Source: an uncultured Lachnospiraceae bacterium | GTDB taxonomy: Bacteria; Bacillota; Clostridia; Lachnospirales; Lachnospiraceae | Direction: 5' to 3' | Assembly (NCBI GenBank): GCA_902764045.1 | Contig: CACWUI010000013.1 | Coordinates: 1-15,694 of the forward strand | DNA length: 15,694 bases | Shown: positions 7,416 through 13,475 of the stretch, piece after piece | Layout of the letters: each line of letters starts with the position of its first letter | How positions within the stretch are numbered: the stretch's first letter is position 1 | Translations under genes and position numbers: made by a program | The notes under the pieces: model-generated | The model's input: the letters and a program-made list of their open reading frames with translations, nothing else | What the model was told of the DNA's origin: nothing | Database searches by the model: none

Positions 7416-7715
7416 TTAAAGTCCTTCAAAGAGCTCAATGTCTTTGCTGTCTTCTGTAAGCTGTACGATAGCCTTCTTTTTGCTTGCCGTAAGCCCGCGT
7501 ATATAACCTCTTCTCTTTTTCTTTCCGCTGAGGTTAAGTGTACGTACCTTGGCTACCTTAACGCCGTCAAACATCTTCTCAACGGCTTCTCTTATCATTA
7601 CCTTGTTCGCTTCCGGATGCACATAAAAAGTGTAGATCTTTTCTGCCATGTCGTTCATGGACTGCTCCGTAATAACAGGCTTAAAAATTACATCATAGTA
7701 CTGAACATTAGCCAT
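7416..7715 (-). CDS. rplW: 50S ribosomal protein L23
   Basis: A 99-residue protein of usual length: YDVIFKPVITEQSMNDMAEK, YTFYVHPEANKVMIREAVEK and the basic KKKRRGYIRGLTASKKKAIV. L23 at the tunnel exit is the docking site for trigger factor and the signal recognition particle. Its ATG overlaps the rplD stop by one base (TAATG). A GGAGG site lies 10 bases upstream inside rplD, so coupling is likely. Confidence 0.98.
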   Translation of the reverse strand: MANVQYYDVIFKPVITEQSMNDMAEKIYTFYVHPEANKVMIREAVEKMFDGVKVAKVRTLNLSGKKKRRGYIRGLTASKKKAIVQLTEDSKDIELFEGL

Positions 7716-8335
7716 TACGCATATACCTCCTCGATCTTCTTAAGAGCGTCCTGCGTAGCAATCAGCTTCTTATGTCTGAGAACGTCGTAGGTGTTGATGC
7801 TGTCTGTGGTGATAACCTTTACAGCAGGTATGTTACGTCCTGAAAGGATAACGTTTTTATCGCTTTCACTGAGAATAACAAGGGCATCATCAGCCTTAAG
7901 GTTGTTTAACACCTGAACGAAATTCTTTGTCTTGATCTCATCAAACTTCATCGCATCAAGAGCGATAAGATTGTCATTATTTACCTTGTCTGTAAGAACT
8001 GAGAAAAGTGCTGCACGTCTTTCCTTCTTGTTCATCTTTTTACTGTAGTCACGGGGCTTGGGGGCGAATACGATACCGCCGCCTGTCCACTGGGGACTTC
8101 TGATGGAGCCCTGTCTTGCGTTACCGGTTCCTTTTTGTCTCCAGGGCTTTCTTCCGCCTCCTGAAACCTCGGAACGTGTAAGTGTACTCTGTGTTCCCTG
8201 ACGCTGATTAGCGAGGTAGGTAACAACAGCCTGGTGTACGAGCTGCTCTTTAATGTCTGCTCCAAACACCGCATCACTTAATTCCAGAGAGCCGACCTGG
8301 GCTCCTTCCATATTGTAAACAGATACGTTAGCCAT
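7715..8335 (-). CDS. rplD: 50S ribosomal protein L4
   Basis: A 206-residue protein. The extended loop reaching into the exit tunnel is visible at about residues 45-95 (TRSEVSGGGRKPWRQKGTGN, then GSIRSPQWTGGGIVFAPKPR). Macrolide resistance changes map there in other species. In E. coli L4 represses its own operon through the S10 leader. The structured leader at 9431-9671 makes a similar role worth testing here, but the sequence does not show which protein would bind. Confidence 0.98.
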   Translation of the reverse strand: MANVSVYNMEGAQVGSLELSDAVFGADIKEQLVHQAVVTYLANQRQGTQSTLTRSEVSGGGRKPWRQKGTGNARQGSIRSPQWTGGGIVFAPKPRDYSKKMNKKERRAALFSVLTDKVNNDNLIALDAMKFDEIKTKNFVQVLNNLKADDALVILSESDKNVILSGRNIPAVKVITTDSINTYDVLRHKKLIATQDALKKIEEVYA

Positions 8336-8360
8336 TTTTTATCCTCCTTCCTTCGCTTTA

Positions 8361-8996
8361 TCAATCAGCACTCTTTACTGACTCTTTGATAGTTACAAGT
8401 GTCTTCTTGGGTCCGGGAACGGAACCTTTTACAAGAAGAAGACCGTTCTCAGTGTCAACCTGAATGATCTCAAGGTTCTGAACAGTTCTCTTTACACTTC
8501 CCATGTGACCGGGCATTCCCTTGCCCTTGGGTACACGGCTGGGTGTAGCCGCCATACCGTTGGAACCCTGGTGTCTGTGGAACTTGGAACCGTGTCCCAT
8601 AGGTCCTCTTGACTGTCCGTGTCTCTTGATGGCACCCTGATAACCTTTTCCTTTGGAAATGGCTGTGGCGTCGATCTTATCTCCTACGGCGAATACATCC
8701 ACCGTGATCTCGTCTTTAACTGAATACTCTTCAGCGTTGTCAAGCTTGAACTCTCTTATGAATCTCTTATAAGGAAGTCCCGCCTTGTCAAACTGTCCTT
8801 TAACAGGTTTGTTCACCAGCTTTTCCCTGATGTCCATAAAGCCAACCTGTACGGCACTGTAACCGTCGTTCTCAACCGTCTTTACTTGTGTAACCACACA
8901 AGGTCCGGCCTGAAGTACAGTTACGGGTGTAATAGTACCGTCTTCGCTGAAGATCTGGGTCATACCTACTTTGGTAGCCAAAATTGCTTTCTTCAT
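8361..8996 (-). CDS. rplC: 50S ribosomal protein L3
   Basis: A 211-residue protein of standard length. It begins MKKAILATKVGMTQIFSEDG and has the central extension to the peptidyl transferase centre (GHGSKFHRHQGSNGMAATPS, then VPKGKGMPGHMG). L3 is an assembly-initiating protein. A TAAGGAG site lies six bases before the ATG. Unlike the other genes here it is separated from its upstream neighbour rpsJ by 119 AT-rich bases. Confidence 0.98.
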   Translation of the reverse strand: MKKAILATKVGMTQIFSEDGTITPVTVLQAGPCVVTQVKTVENDGYSAVQVGFMDIREKLVNKPVKGQFDKAGLPYKRFIREFKLDNAEEYSVKDEITVDVFAVGDKIDATAISKGKGYQGAIKRHGQSRGPMGHGSKFHRHQGSNGMAATPSRVPKGKGMPGHMGSVKRTVQNLEIIQVDTENGLLLVKGSVPGPKKTLVTIKESVKSAD

Positions 8997-9033
8997 GATT
9001 TTCTCCTTAAAATAAATGTTTTTCTAAAAGAGG

Positions 9034-9088
9034 AAAAAAACTCGGACAATGATTTGATATTATTATATTAAATATAGAAAAAAGTCCG
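9034..9088 (-). promoter_or_regulatory. Candidate weak hairpin with T-run in the rpsJ-rplC gap
   Basis: Within the gap 8997-9115, the minus-strand RNA can pair CGGAC (9088-9084) with GTCCG (9047-9043). Inside that it can pair ATTT/AAAT and ATAT/ATAT around a four-base loop at 9064-9061. A run of seven T follows at 9040-9034. The arrangement resembles a weak attenuator, but the outer stem is only 5 bp with an uneven internal loop. The same stretch has a TATAAT at 9067-9062 without a good -35 box, so an internal promoter is a weaker alternative. Confidence 0.3.
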
Positions 9089-9115
9089 TCGGTTTCTTTC
9101 ATAATAGATAGTGTA

Positions 9116-9430
9116 TTACTTCATCAGCTTGAGACTGATATCAACGCCTGCAGGCATATCGAGCTTGGAAAGCGCATCTACAGTCTTCTGTGAAGAAGAA
9201 AGTACATCGATAAGTCTCTTGTGAGTCCTCTGCTCGAACTGCTCTCTTGAGTCCTTATACTTATGTACCGCTCTGAGGATGGTAACAACTTCCTTTTTGG
9301 TAGGAAGGGGTACCGGTCCGCTTACCTCTGCACCTGTCTTGGTAGCAGTCTCGATAATCTTCTTTGCTGACTGGTCTATCAGCTGATGATCGTAAGCTTT
9401 TAATGTGATTCTGATTTTCTGATTTGCCAT
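9116..9430 (-). CDS. rpsJ: 30S ribosomal protein S10
   Basis: A 104-residue protein: MANQKIRITLKAYDHQLIDQ, then GPVPLPTKKEVVTILRAVHK and REQFEQRTHKRLIDV, the S10 signature. S10 is in the small-subunit head and also serves transcription antitermination with NusB in other bacteria. It is the first gene of the cluster. The AGGAGG site is 11 bases before the ATG, longer than usual, and sits in the loop of a small hairpin. Confidence 0.98.
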   Translation of the reverse strand: MANQKIRITLKAYDHQLIDQSAKKIIETATKTGAEVSGPVPLPTKKEVVTILRAVHKYKDSREQFEQRTHKRLIDVLSSSQKTVDALSKLDMPAGVDISLKLMK

Positions 9431-9671
9431 AAAAAAAGTCGCCTCCTATTCGCACTTTTGTTGTAAGTACGACAAGCGGTGACTGTACACACTCCCACGC
9501 GTTTCGTAAAATACCTACGAAATAAGCGTGTCATTTCTGTTATATTACAGATGATTCGTACAGTGACTTGTCGTCGGATTCACTGACATTCGCTCCACGG
9601 AAAACCTTGCAAAGGCATGTACTTACGCAATTGCAAGCAACCTCACGCTTCACAGCTATCAATGTCACAGC
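9431..9671 (-). promoter_or_regulatory. Structured 5' leader RNA of the S10-spc operon (candidate autoregulatory element)
   Basis: About 240 bases lie between the predicted transcript start and rpsJ, and exact complementary segments organise them. Helix A is TGACATT (9667-9661) with AATGTCA (9590-9584). Inside it, helix B is CTTGCAA (9637-9631) with TTGCAAG (9612-9606). Helix C is ACGACAAG (9574-9567) with CTTGTCGT (9476-9469), extended by ACTGTAC (9564-9558) with GTACAGT (9488-9482). It encloses TCTGT/ACAGA (9551-9536) and a long hairpin, CACGC..TTTCGTA with TACGAAA..GCGTG (9530-9496). The loop of helix B holds GTAAGTAC (9626-9619), complementary to GTACTTAC (9470-9463) just before the ribosome binding site hairpin, a possible pseudoknot. 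The binding protein, if any, is unknown; L4 is only a guess from E. coli. Confidence 0.6.
9434..9459 (-). promoter_or_regulatory. Hairpin presenting the rpsJ Shine-Dalgarno sequence in its loop
   Basis: On the minus strand, AAAAGT-g-CG (9459-9451) can pair with CG-ACTTTT (9441-9434), an 8-bp stem with one bulged G. The 9-base loop AATAGGAGG contains the whole ribosome binding site. The 3' arm fills the otherwise long spacer before the ATG at 9430. Folding would bring the site and start codon closer together. Pairing is seen directly, but the effect on translation is inferred. Confidence 0.5.
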
Positions 9672-9677
9672 CTCAAT

Positions 9678-9735
9678 AGTATACATTAATGCCATGTCTC
9701 AGGCAAGGAAAAATATTGTATTTTTTTTAGTACAA
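9678..9735 (-). promoter_or_regulatory. Sigma-A-like promoter of the S10-spc operon with upstream A/T-rich element
   Basis: On the minus strand, TTGCCT (9706-9701) and TATACT (9683-9678) are separated by exactly 17 bases. Just upstream (9735-9707) is a run of A and T tracts of the kind that acts as an UP element at strong ribosomal promoters. Initiation is expected near 9671, which places helix A of the leader at the very 5' end of the transcript. In Bacillus subtilis the whole S10-spc-alpha cluster depends on promoters in this position. Confidence 0.6.
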
Positions 9736-9760
9736 TTTGACGGTTTTTTTACTAGGGGTC

Positions 9761-9855
9761 GTACCGGCAACCGTGCAAGTCTTACCTTCTGCTCCCGGCC
9801 CGCATAACGCCGGCCCAATGTCGCAGAAGGTAAGCTTACACGGTCAAGCCGGTAC
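9761..9855. repeat. 95-bp nested imperfect palindrome upstream of the rpsJ promoter
   Basis: Nested arms pair in order. GTACCGGC (9761-9768) pairs with GCCGGTAC (9848-9855), and ACCGTG (9770-9775) pairs approximately with CACGGT (9839-9844). CTTACCTTCTGC (9781-9792) pairs perfectly with GCAGAAGGTAAG (9823-9834), and CCGGC (9795-9799) pairs with GCCGG (9809-9813). Short unpaired spacers separate the arms. No T-run follows on either strand, so it is not a simple terminator. No coding sequence overlaps it convincingly. It could be a mobile palindromic repeat, a small RNA or a protein-binding site; I do not recognise it. Confidence 0.65.
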
Positions 9856-9911
9856 TTACGCTCAGGAAACACCGGGAACGTTTTAAAAGAGACCGGGGTT
9901 TAGTTTTACAC

Positions 9912-9957
9912 GGGGATGGTTCTCAGTCTCCCTGCCGGGAGACTGAGAACCATCCCC
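9912..9957. repeat. Perfect 21-bp inverted repeat, GGGGAYGGTTC family copy 1
   Basis: The left arm at 9912-9932 begins GGGGATGGTTCTCAG and ends CTCCC. It is exactly complementary to 9937-9957, with a four-base TGCC loop. It shares its ends with two further palindromes near 12600 and 13476. No T-run follows. It lies between the divergent rpsJ and DUF389 promoters. Confidence 0.85.
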
Positions 9958-9966
9958 ATATCTGCC

Positions 9967-9996
9967 TTGTGTACATTCTCAAATATAATGTATAAT
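9967..9996 (+). promoter_or_regulatory. Predicted promoter of the DUF389 gene
   Basis: TTGTGT (9967-9972) and a perfect TATAAT (9991-9996), preceded by TG, are separated by 18 bases. The gene starts 30 bases later after a CCGGAGG site. The -35 box is poor, so the strong -10 carries most of the case. Confidence 0.5.
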
Positions 9997-10025
9997 GCTG
10001 ACATATTTTTACCCCGGAGGTCTTT

Positions 10026-10829
10026 ATGGAACCCGATAAGAATAACAATAACGAAAGTAATATAGAAGAAAAAGATTCCTTCAGGGACATTGTAAAGCGC
10101 ACTTTCTCCCTTCACGAGGATGTGGCTACACATGAGGAGATAAAAGACCGGCTTCTTGCCGGAGGCAGGATCACAGGTACCAATATGCTGGTAATGCTTT
10201 GTGCCATTATGATAGCTTCTATAGGTCTGAACACGGGATCTACAGCGGTGATAATTGGCGCTATGCTTATTTCCCCTATTATGGGAACTATCCTTGCCAC
10301 CGCATTTTGTGTGGAATCAGCCAATCTCTTTCTGGCAAGAAGACATTTGCTGGGCTTTGCTATGCAGATAGTAATAAGCGTCGGCGCTTCCACCATTTTC
10401 TTTCTTATATCCCCGGTAAAGGAGCCCACCACAGAGCTTATCGCAAGAACAGATCCCTCATTTTTTGATGTATTGATTGCAACATTCGGCGGGATCGCAG
10501 GGATCATAGGTCAGACCAGATCGGACAAAGTAACCAATATCATACCGGGCGTTGCTATAGCCACCGCCCTTATGCCGCCCCTTTGCACCTGCGGTTATTC
10601 CATAGCAAACGGGAACTGGCATATGCTTTCCGGTGCGGCCTATCTTTTTTTGATAAATGCATACTTTATATTTCTTTCTTCATCTGTGATATTAAGTATC
10701 CTTAAAATCCCTAAAACCCATGATATCTCTGACTCCCGCTGGAAACGGCTCAGAAGATATATGGCTATTGCAACCATAATCATCGTTATCCCTAGTATTT
10801 ATTTCATTATCCAAATTGCAATCGGATAA
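10026..10829 (+). CDS. DUF389 family hydrophobic membrane protein
   Basis: A 267-residue protein whose function is unknown. The first 50 residues are hydrophilic and include an acidic Asn/Glu-rich start. Several membrane segments follow at about 52-70, 73-95, 112-130, 145-163, 172-190, 202-226 and 243-266. The DUF389 motifs are clear: GLNTGSTAVIIGAMLISPIM (68-87) and GVAIATALMPPLCTCG (175-190). The ATG at 10026 follows GGAGG by 5 bases and a good -10 box. It is divergent from the ribosomal operon and followed by a terminator, so it is probably transcribed alone. Homologues are described only as conserved integral membrane proteins. Confidence 0.9.
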   Translation: MEPDKNNNNESNIEEKDSFRDIVKRTFSLHEDVATHEEIKDRLLAGGRITGTNMLVMLCAIMIASIGLNTGSTAVIIGAMLISPIMGTILATAFCVESANLFLARRHLLGFAMQIVISVGASTIFFLISPVKEPTTELIARTDPSFFDVLIATFGGIAGIIGQTRSDKVTNIIPGVAIATALMPPLCTCGYSIANGNWHMLSGAAYLFLINAYFIFLSSSVILSILKIPKTHDISDSRWKRLRRYMAIATIIIVIPSIYFIIQIAIG

Positions 10830-10888
10830 AAAATCGACCAAAAGATAAAAAGTTCTTGATTATTTATAAAGAAAATATTAAACTGTGC

Positions 10889-10916
10889 ATGTGAGCATTT
10901 TCGCTTGCATTTTTTT
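10889..10916 (+). terminator. Intrinsic terminator after the DUF389 gene
   Basis: ATGTGAGC (10889-10896) pairs with GCTTGCAT (10903-10910) across a six-base loop, using two G-U pairs in RNA, and a run of seven T follows. It lies 60 bases after the stop codon and before the next gene. Confidence 0.65.
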
Positions 10917-10928
10917 ATTATGCGGAAT

Positions 10929-10960
10929 AAGGCGGGACATACGTTTTACGTCCCCGCCTT
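10929..10960. repeat. GC-rich hairpin in the leader of the SulP-like gene
   Basis: AAGGCGGGAC (10929-10938) pairs with GTCCCCGCCTT (10950-10960) with one bulged base, around an inner CGT/ACG. The next bases are CATTATAAG, not a T-run, so it is not a standard terminator on the plus strand. It stands 48 bases before the permease start and could be a leader structure, or a second half of the transcription stop region. Confidence 0.5.
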
Positions 10961-11008
10961 CATTATAAGATCGGATTAAATTTTTTTATTTAACTAAAGG
11001 AGAAAAAA

Positions 11009-12583
11009 ATGACTAATTCTGATCAGGCAAAAGTTGATATCAAGTCAATGACTGCCGCACAAAAAGAAAGGTACAGCTGGACCTTTAACATCGGCAAGGA
11101 TATCGGCGGCGGTATAGTCGCCACATTCTGCCTTCTGCCCGAAGTAATGGGTTTTATGCTCTCCATCGGAGTGCCTCCCTATCTTGGGCTTTTCACATGT
11201 ATCGTCCTGACGGTGACGCTGGCCATCACCGGGGGACGTCCCGGGGTTATCACGGCATGCGCGGGAGCAACCGCTACCATCTGCGCCGGAATGATCGCGA
11301 GATTTTGCTGGGGACCTGAGGTTATAGCACAGCATCAGGAGTATCTGTTTGCCGCGGTACTGTTCGCCGGCATTATCCAGATCATCCTGGGTATAGTCAA
11401 ATTCGGTAACCTGATAAAGTTTATTCCTGACTGTGTTATGCACGGTTTCGTAAACGGACTGGCCTCTCTTATTCTTATTTCCCAGATAAAGATGATCTTA
11501 AGAGAAGACCTTTCCAATATGACCGAGCTTCTTATCGTAATTGCTGCAGGCATAGGCCTGATAGTATTGTTTGATAAGATCAAAAAAGCCGTGAAGGGTG
11601 GTTTCATACAATATATCCCCTCACCCATGATATGCGTTATCGCTGTTTCCATTTATGTATGGTGTGTTCACGGTTTCGGTTCCATTGGTGAAAATGCAGG
11701 ACTTATGAGAATTGTCGATCTGGGTCAGGTTGCCTTTAAGACAGACTATTTCTTCGGCGTATTCAAAAACTTCGGCAACGTATTTACCGGAGAAGGTATG
11801 GGTGCCATTATTCCCGTAGCATTGTCAGTTGCATTTATCGGACTTGTGGAGACCATGCTCACCTCACGTGTGGTAAGCGAAAAGACTGAGACTCCCGAGC
11901 TTACCAACTTAAACAGAGAGTGCCGCGGTCAGGGTATCGGTAACATCATATGCGGAATCCTGGGAACAATGCCGGGATGTGCTATGATAGCGCCTTCAAC
12001 TGCAAATGTAACAAGCGGAGGCAAAGGGCGTTTTTCAACCCTTATGACGGGTATAATGATGGCTGTATTGCTTTTCGGCATATCCCCCGTACTTGCCGCC
12101 ATACCTCTGGCAGCACTAATAGCAGTTATGCTATACGTATGTTTCGAGACATACAATTGGAATTCCATTGTAAAATGTAATACCCATCCTATTATTGAGA
12201 CCATAACCATGCTGCTTGTTGTGGTCATAGTGCTCGGCACCGACAACCTTGCTTACGGCGTAGGTTTCGGTATGGCCGCCTGGGGAATATTCCTCGGATT
12301 TAAGTTCTTTGCTTCGGCCAGGACATCCATTATCATTTCCTTTATCATATTCGGGGTATCAATGGGTATCTGCTGGTTCGGTATAGGAACCGCCGCAGCC
12401 ATCATCATTTCCGCTATAGGTATCGGTCTTGCGTCTGTTGGACGTAACGCAGAAAGCGATAAGTATAAGATCGGAACCTTTGCACTGGTGCTGAACTGTT
12501 GCGCCTTTGCATGGTTTGTATTTATGGTCATTATGAATACGCATATTGCCCATCACGCATTCGGATGGTTTGCGTTACACTAA
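11009..12583 (+). CDS. SulP-family-like anion permease without a STAS domain
   Basis: A 524-residue integral membrane protein. The SulP N-terminal signature is seen at residues 31-62 (DIGGGIVATFCLLPEVMGFM, then the GVPPYLGLF turn), followed by the AITGGRPGVITACAGATATI half-helix region (72-91). The second repeat has AFIGLVETMLTSRVV (275-289) with the conserved acidic residue E281. The motif LNRECRGQGIGNIICGILGT (301-320) follows. Usual SulP proteins end in a cytoplasmic STAS domain. Here residues 440-515 are instead hydrophobic, probably two or three more membrane segments. The ATG follows AAAGGAG by 6 bases. The substrate is not evident; sulfate, bicarbonate or another anion are options. A terminator follows directly. 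Confidence 0.85.
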   Translation: MTNSDQAKVDIKSMTAAQKERYSWTFNIGKDIGGGIVATFCLLPEVMGFMLSIGVPPYLGLFTCIVLTVTLAITGGRPGVITACAGATATICAGMIARFCWGPEVIAQHQEYLFAAVLFAGIIQIILGIVKFGNLIKFIPDCVMHGFVNGLASLILISQIKMILREDLSNMTELLIVIAAGIGLIVLFDKIKKAVKGGFIQYIPSPMICVIAVSIYVWCVHGFGSIGENAGLMRIVDLGQVAFKTDYFFGVFKNFGNVFTGEGMGAIIPVALSVAFIGLVETMLTSRVVSEKTETPELTNLNRECRGQGIGNIICGILGTMPGCAMIAPSTANVTSGGKGRFSTLMTGIMMAVLLFGISPVLAAIPLAALIAVMLYVCFETYNWNSIVKCNTHPIIETITMLLVVVIVLGTDNLAYGVGFGMAAWGIFLGFKFFASARTSIIISFIIFGVSMGICWFGIGTAAAIIISAIGIGLASVGRNAESDKYKIGTFALVLNCCAFAWFVFMVIMNTHIAHHAFGWFALH

Positions 12584-12591
12584 GAAACACA

Positions 12592-12626
12592 GGAGCCGTG
12601 GGACGGTTCTTACGGCTCCGCTTTTT
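12592..12626 (+). terminator. Intrinsic terminator after the SulP-like gene
   Basis: GGAGCCGT (12592-12599) pairs with ACGGCTCC (12612-12619) across a 12-base loop, followed by GCTTTTT. It begins 8 bases after the stop codon. The loop, GGGACGGTTCTT, is itself the left arm of the palindromic repeat at 12600-12669, so the two foldings exclude each other. Confidence 0.75.
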
Positions 12627-12669
12627 GATATTTAAAAACTGAAAACATCAGAGCCATAAGAACCGTCCC
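12600..12669. repeat. GGGGAYGGTTC palindrome family copy 2
   Basis: The left arm GGGACGGTTCTTACGGCTC (12600-12618) and the right arm GAGCCATAAGAACCGTCCC (12651-12669) are complementary over 19 positions with one mismatch, which is a G-U pair in RNA. The AT-rich loop is 32 bases. It lies between the SulP-like and DUF1275 genes. Confidence 0.8.
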
Positions 12670-12694
12670 CATAGCTTTGTAATATGCTAAATAA

Positions 12695-12738
12695 AAAGTA
12701 TCCGGTAGAGCTGATCCGACCGGATACTTTGCGTTTTA
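12695..12738. terminator. 12-bp hairpin with T-rich flanks upstream of the DUF1275 gene
   Basis: AAAGTATCCGGT (12695-12706) pairs perfectly with ACCGGATACTTT (12719-12730) around a 12-base loop. T-rich sequence follows on both strands (GCGTTTTATTT on plus, TTATTT on minus), so it could stop transcription either way. Because it ends only about 24 bases before the DUF1275 coding start, it could instead be an attenuator or leader hairpin for that gene. Confidence 0.55.
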
Positions 12739-12761
12739 TTTAAAGTGGAAAGGATTTTATC

Positions 12762-13466
12762 TTGAATTCATTTGTACTTTTCGGATATCTCACAACATTT
12801 GCCTGCGGATGGTTAAATGTTGTGATAGTCACAAATTTCGCACCTTTTACCGCAACCCATCACACGGGAAGCGTGACAAAAATACCCGTTTCATTCCTGG
12901 ATGGCGACTGGTTTATGTTTTTTGCACTGATAGGCCTGGCGTCGGCATTTATCATAGGTGTTGCCATATCCGCATTTATTAACCCCAGAGGTGACGGAAA
13001 CTTTACTTCAAGGTTCGGATACGCTTACATAACAGGCGCCGTAGTTCTTGCTGTATTTGCGGCCGCCTTCGGTCTGTCCTACTGGTTCATTTTCTACTGT
13101 TCAGTCTTTGCAGGTTTCCAAAACGGTTTCCTGTCGCAGTTTAAGCTTCGTGTAAGCCACATGAGCGGCGTGTCTACTGATGCGGGAGTAGAGCTCGGCC
13201 GTATGTGCAAGGAAGCCTTAAGGAGAGGAAACCCTAACCGCAAATCTATTCTGAAAAGTTACGCTGCATCTTTCGGATTAAAGATGCTTTTTATCGCGGT
13301 TTTTGCCACGGGAGCACTTGTAGGCGCCCTTATTTCCATAGGAGTGCCCTTATTTGTTTCATTTTTACTTCTGGCGATATTTGATACCGCGATAGCTATC
13401 TTTTATCTGCGTATCTGTCCTTATCTTCGTACAAGACGGGAAAGGGAAAGTGTGGAGAATCCTTAA
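12762..13466 (+). CDS. DUF1275 (YoaK-like) family membrane protein, TTG start
   Basis: A 234-residue protein with a predicted start at TTG (12762-12764), 7 bases after GGAAAGGA. Membrane segments lie at about 5-25, 52-72, 88-106, 107-122, 170-190 and 194-216. DUF1275 features are present: a glycine-rich first helix (FGYLTTFACGWLNVVIV), HHTGSVTKIPV at 33-43 where the family has an HMTGN-type motif, and GFQNGFLSQFKLRVSHMSGV (118-137) matching the family's conserved QNG segment. The C-terminal tail is basic. The function of the family is unknown. The gene stands alone between two hairpins, and I saw no convincing promoter. Confidence 0.85.
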   Translation: MNSFVLFGYLTTFACGWLNVVIVTNFAPFTATHHTGSVTKIPVSFLDGDWFMFFALIGLASAFIIGVAISAFINPRGDGNFTSRFGYAYITGAVVLAVFAAAFGLSYWFIFYCSVFAGFQNGFLSQFKLRVSHMSGVSTDAGVELGRMCKEALRRGNPNRKSILKSYAASFGLKMLFIAVFATGALVGALISIGVPLFVSFLLLAIFDTAIAIFYLRICPYLRTRRERESVENP

Positions 13467-13475
13467 TAATCCCGA

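Noticed and set aside
9568..9807. A 79-codon plus-strand frame across the rpsJ leader and promoter region
   Set aside because: It has no ribosome binding site and no recognisable protein features, and it is antisense to the promoter and leader helices.
9856..9911. The spacer between the two palindromes, checked for coding or regulatory content
   Set aside because: I saw no start with a ribosome binding site, no promoter pair and no hairpin in it.
9906..10133. A 75-codon minus-strand frame crossing the perfect inverted repeat and the start of the DUF389 gene
   Set aside because: It is an opposite-strand shadow of a well-supported gene and of a palindrome, with no family resemblance.
10964..10969. 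TATAAG as a -10 box for the SulP-like gene
   Set aside because: No acceptable -35 sequence lies 16-18 bases upstream, where the GC-rich hairpin is located.
11045..12531. Several minus-strand frames opposite the SulP-like gene
   Set aside because: They are complements of a hydrophobic coding sequence and show no ribosome binding sites or domain features.
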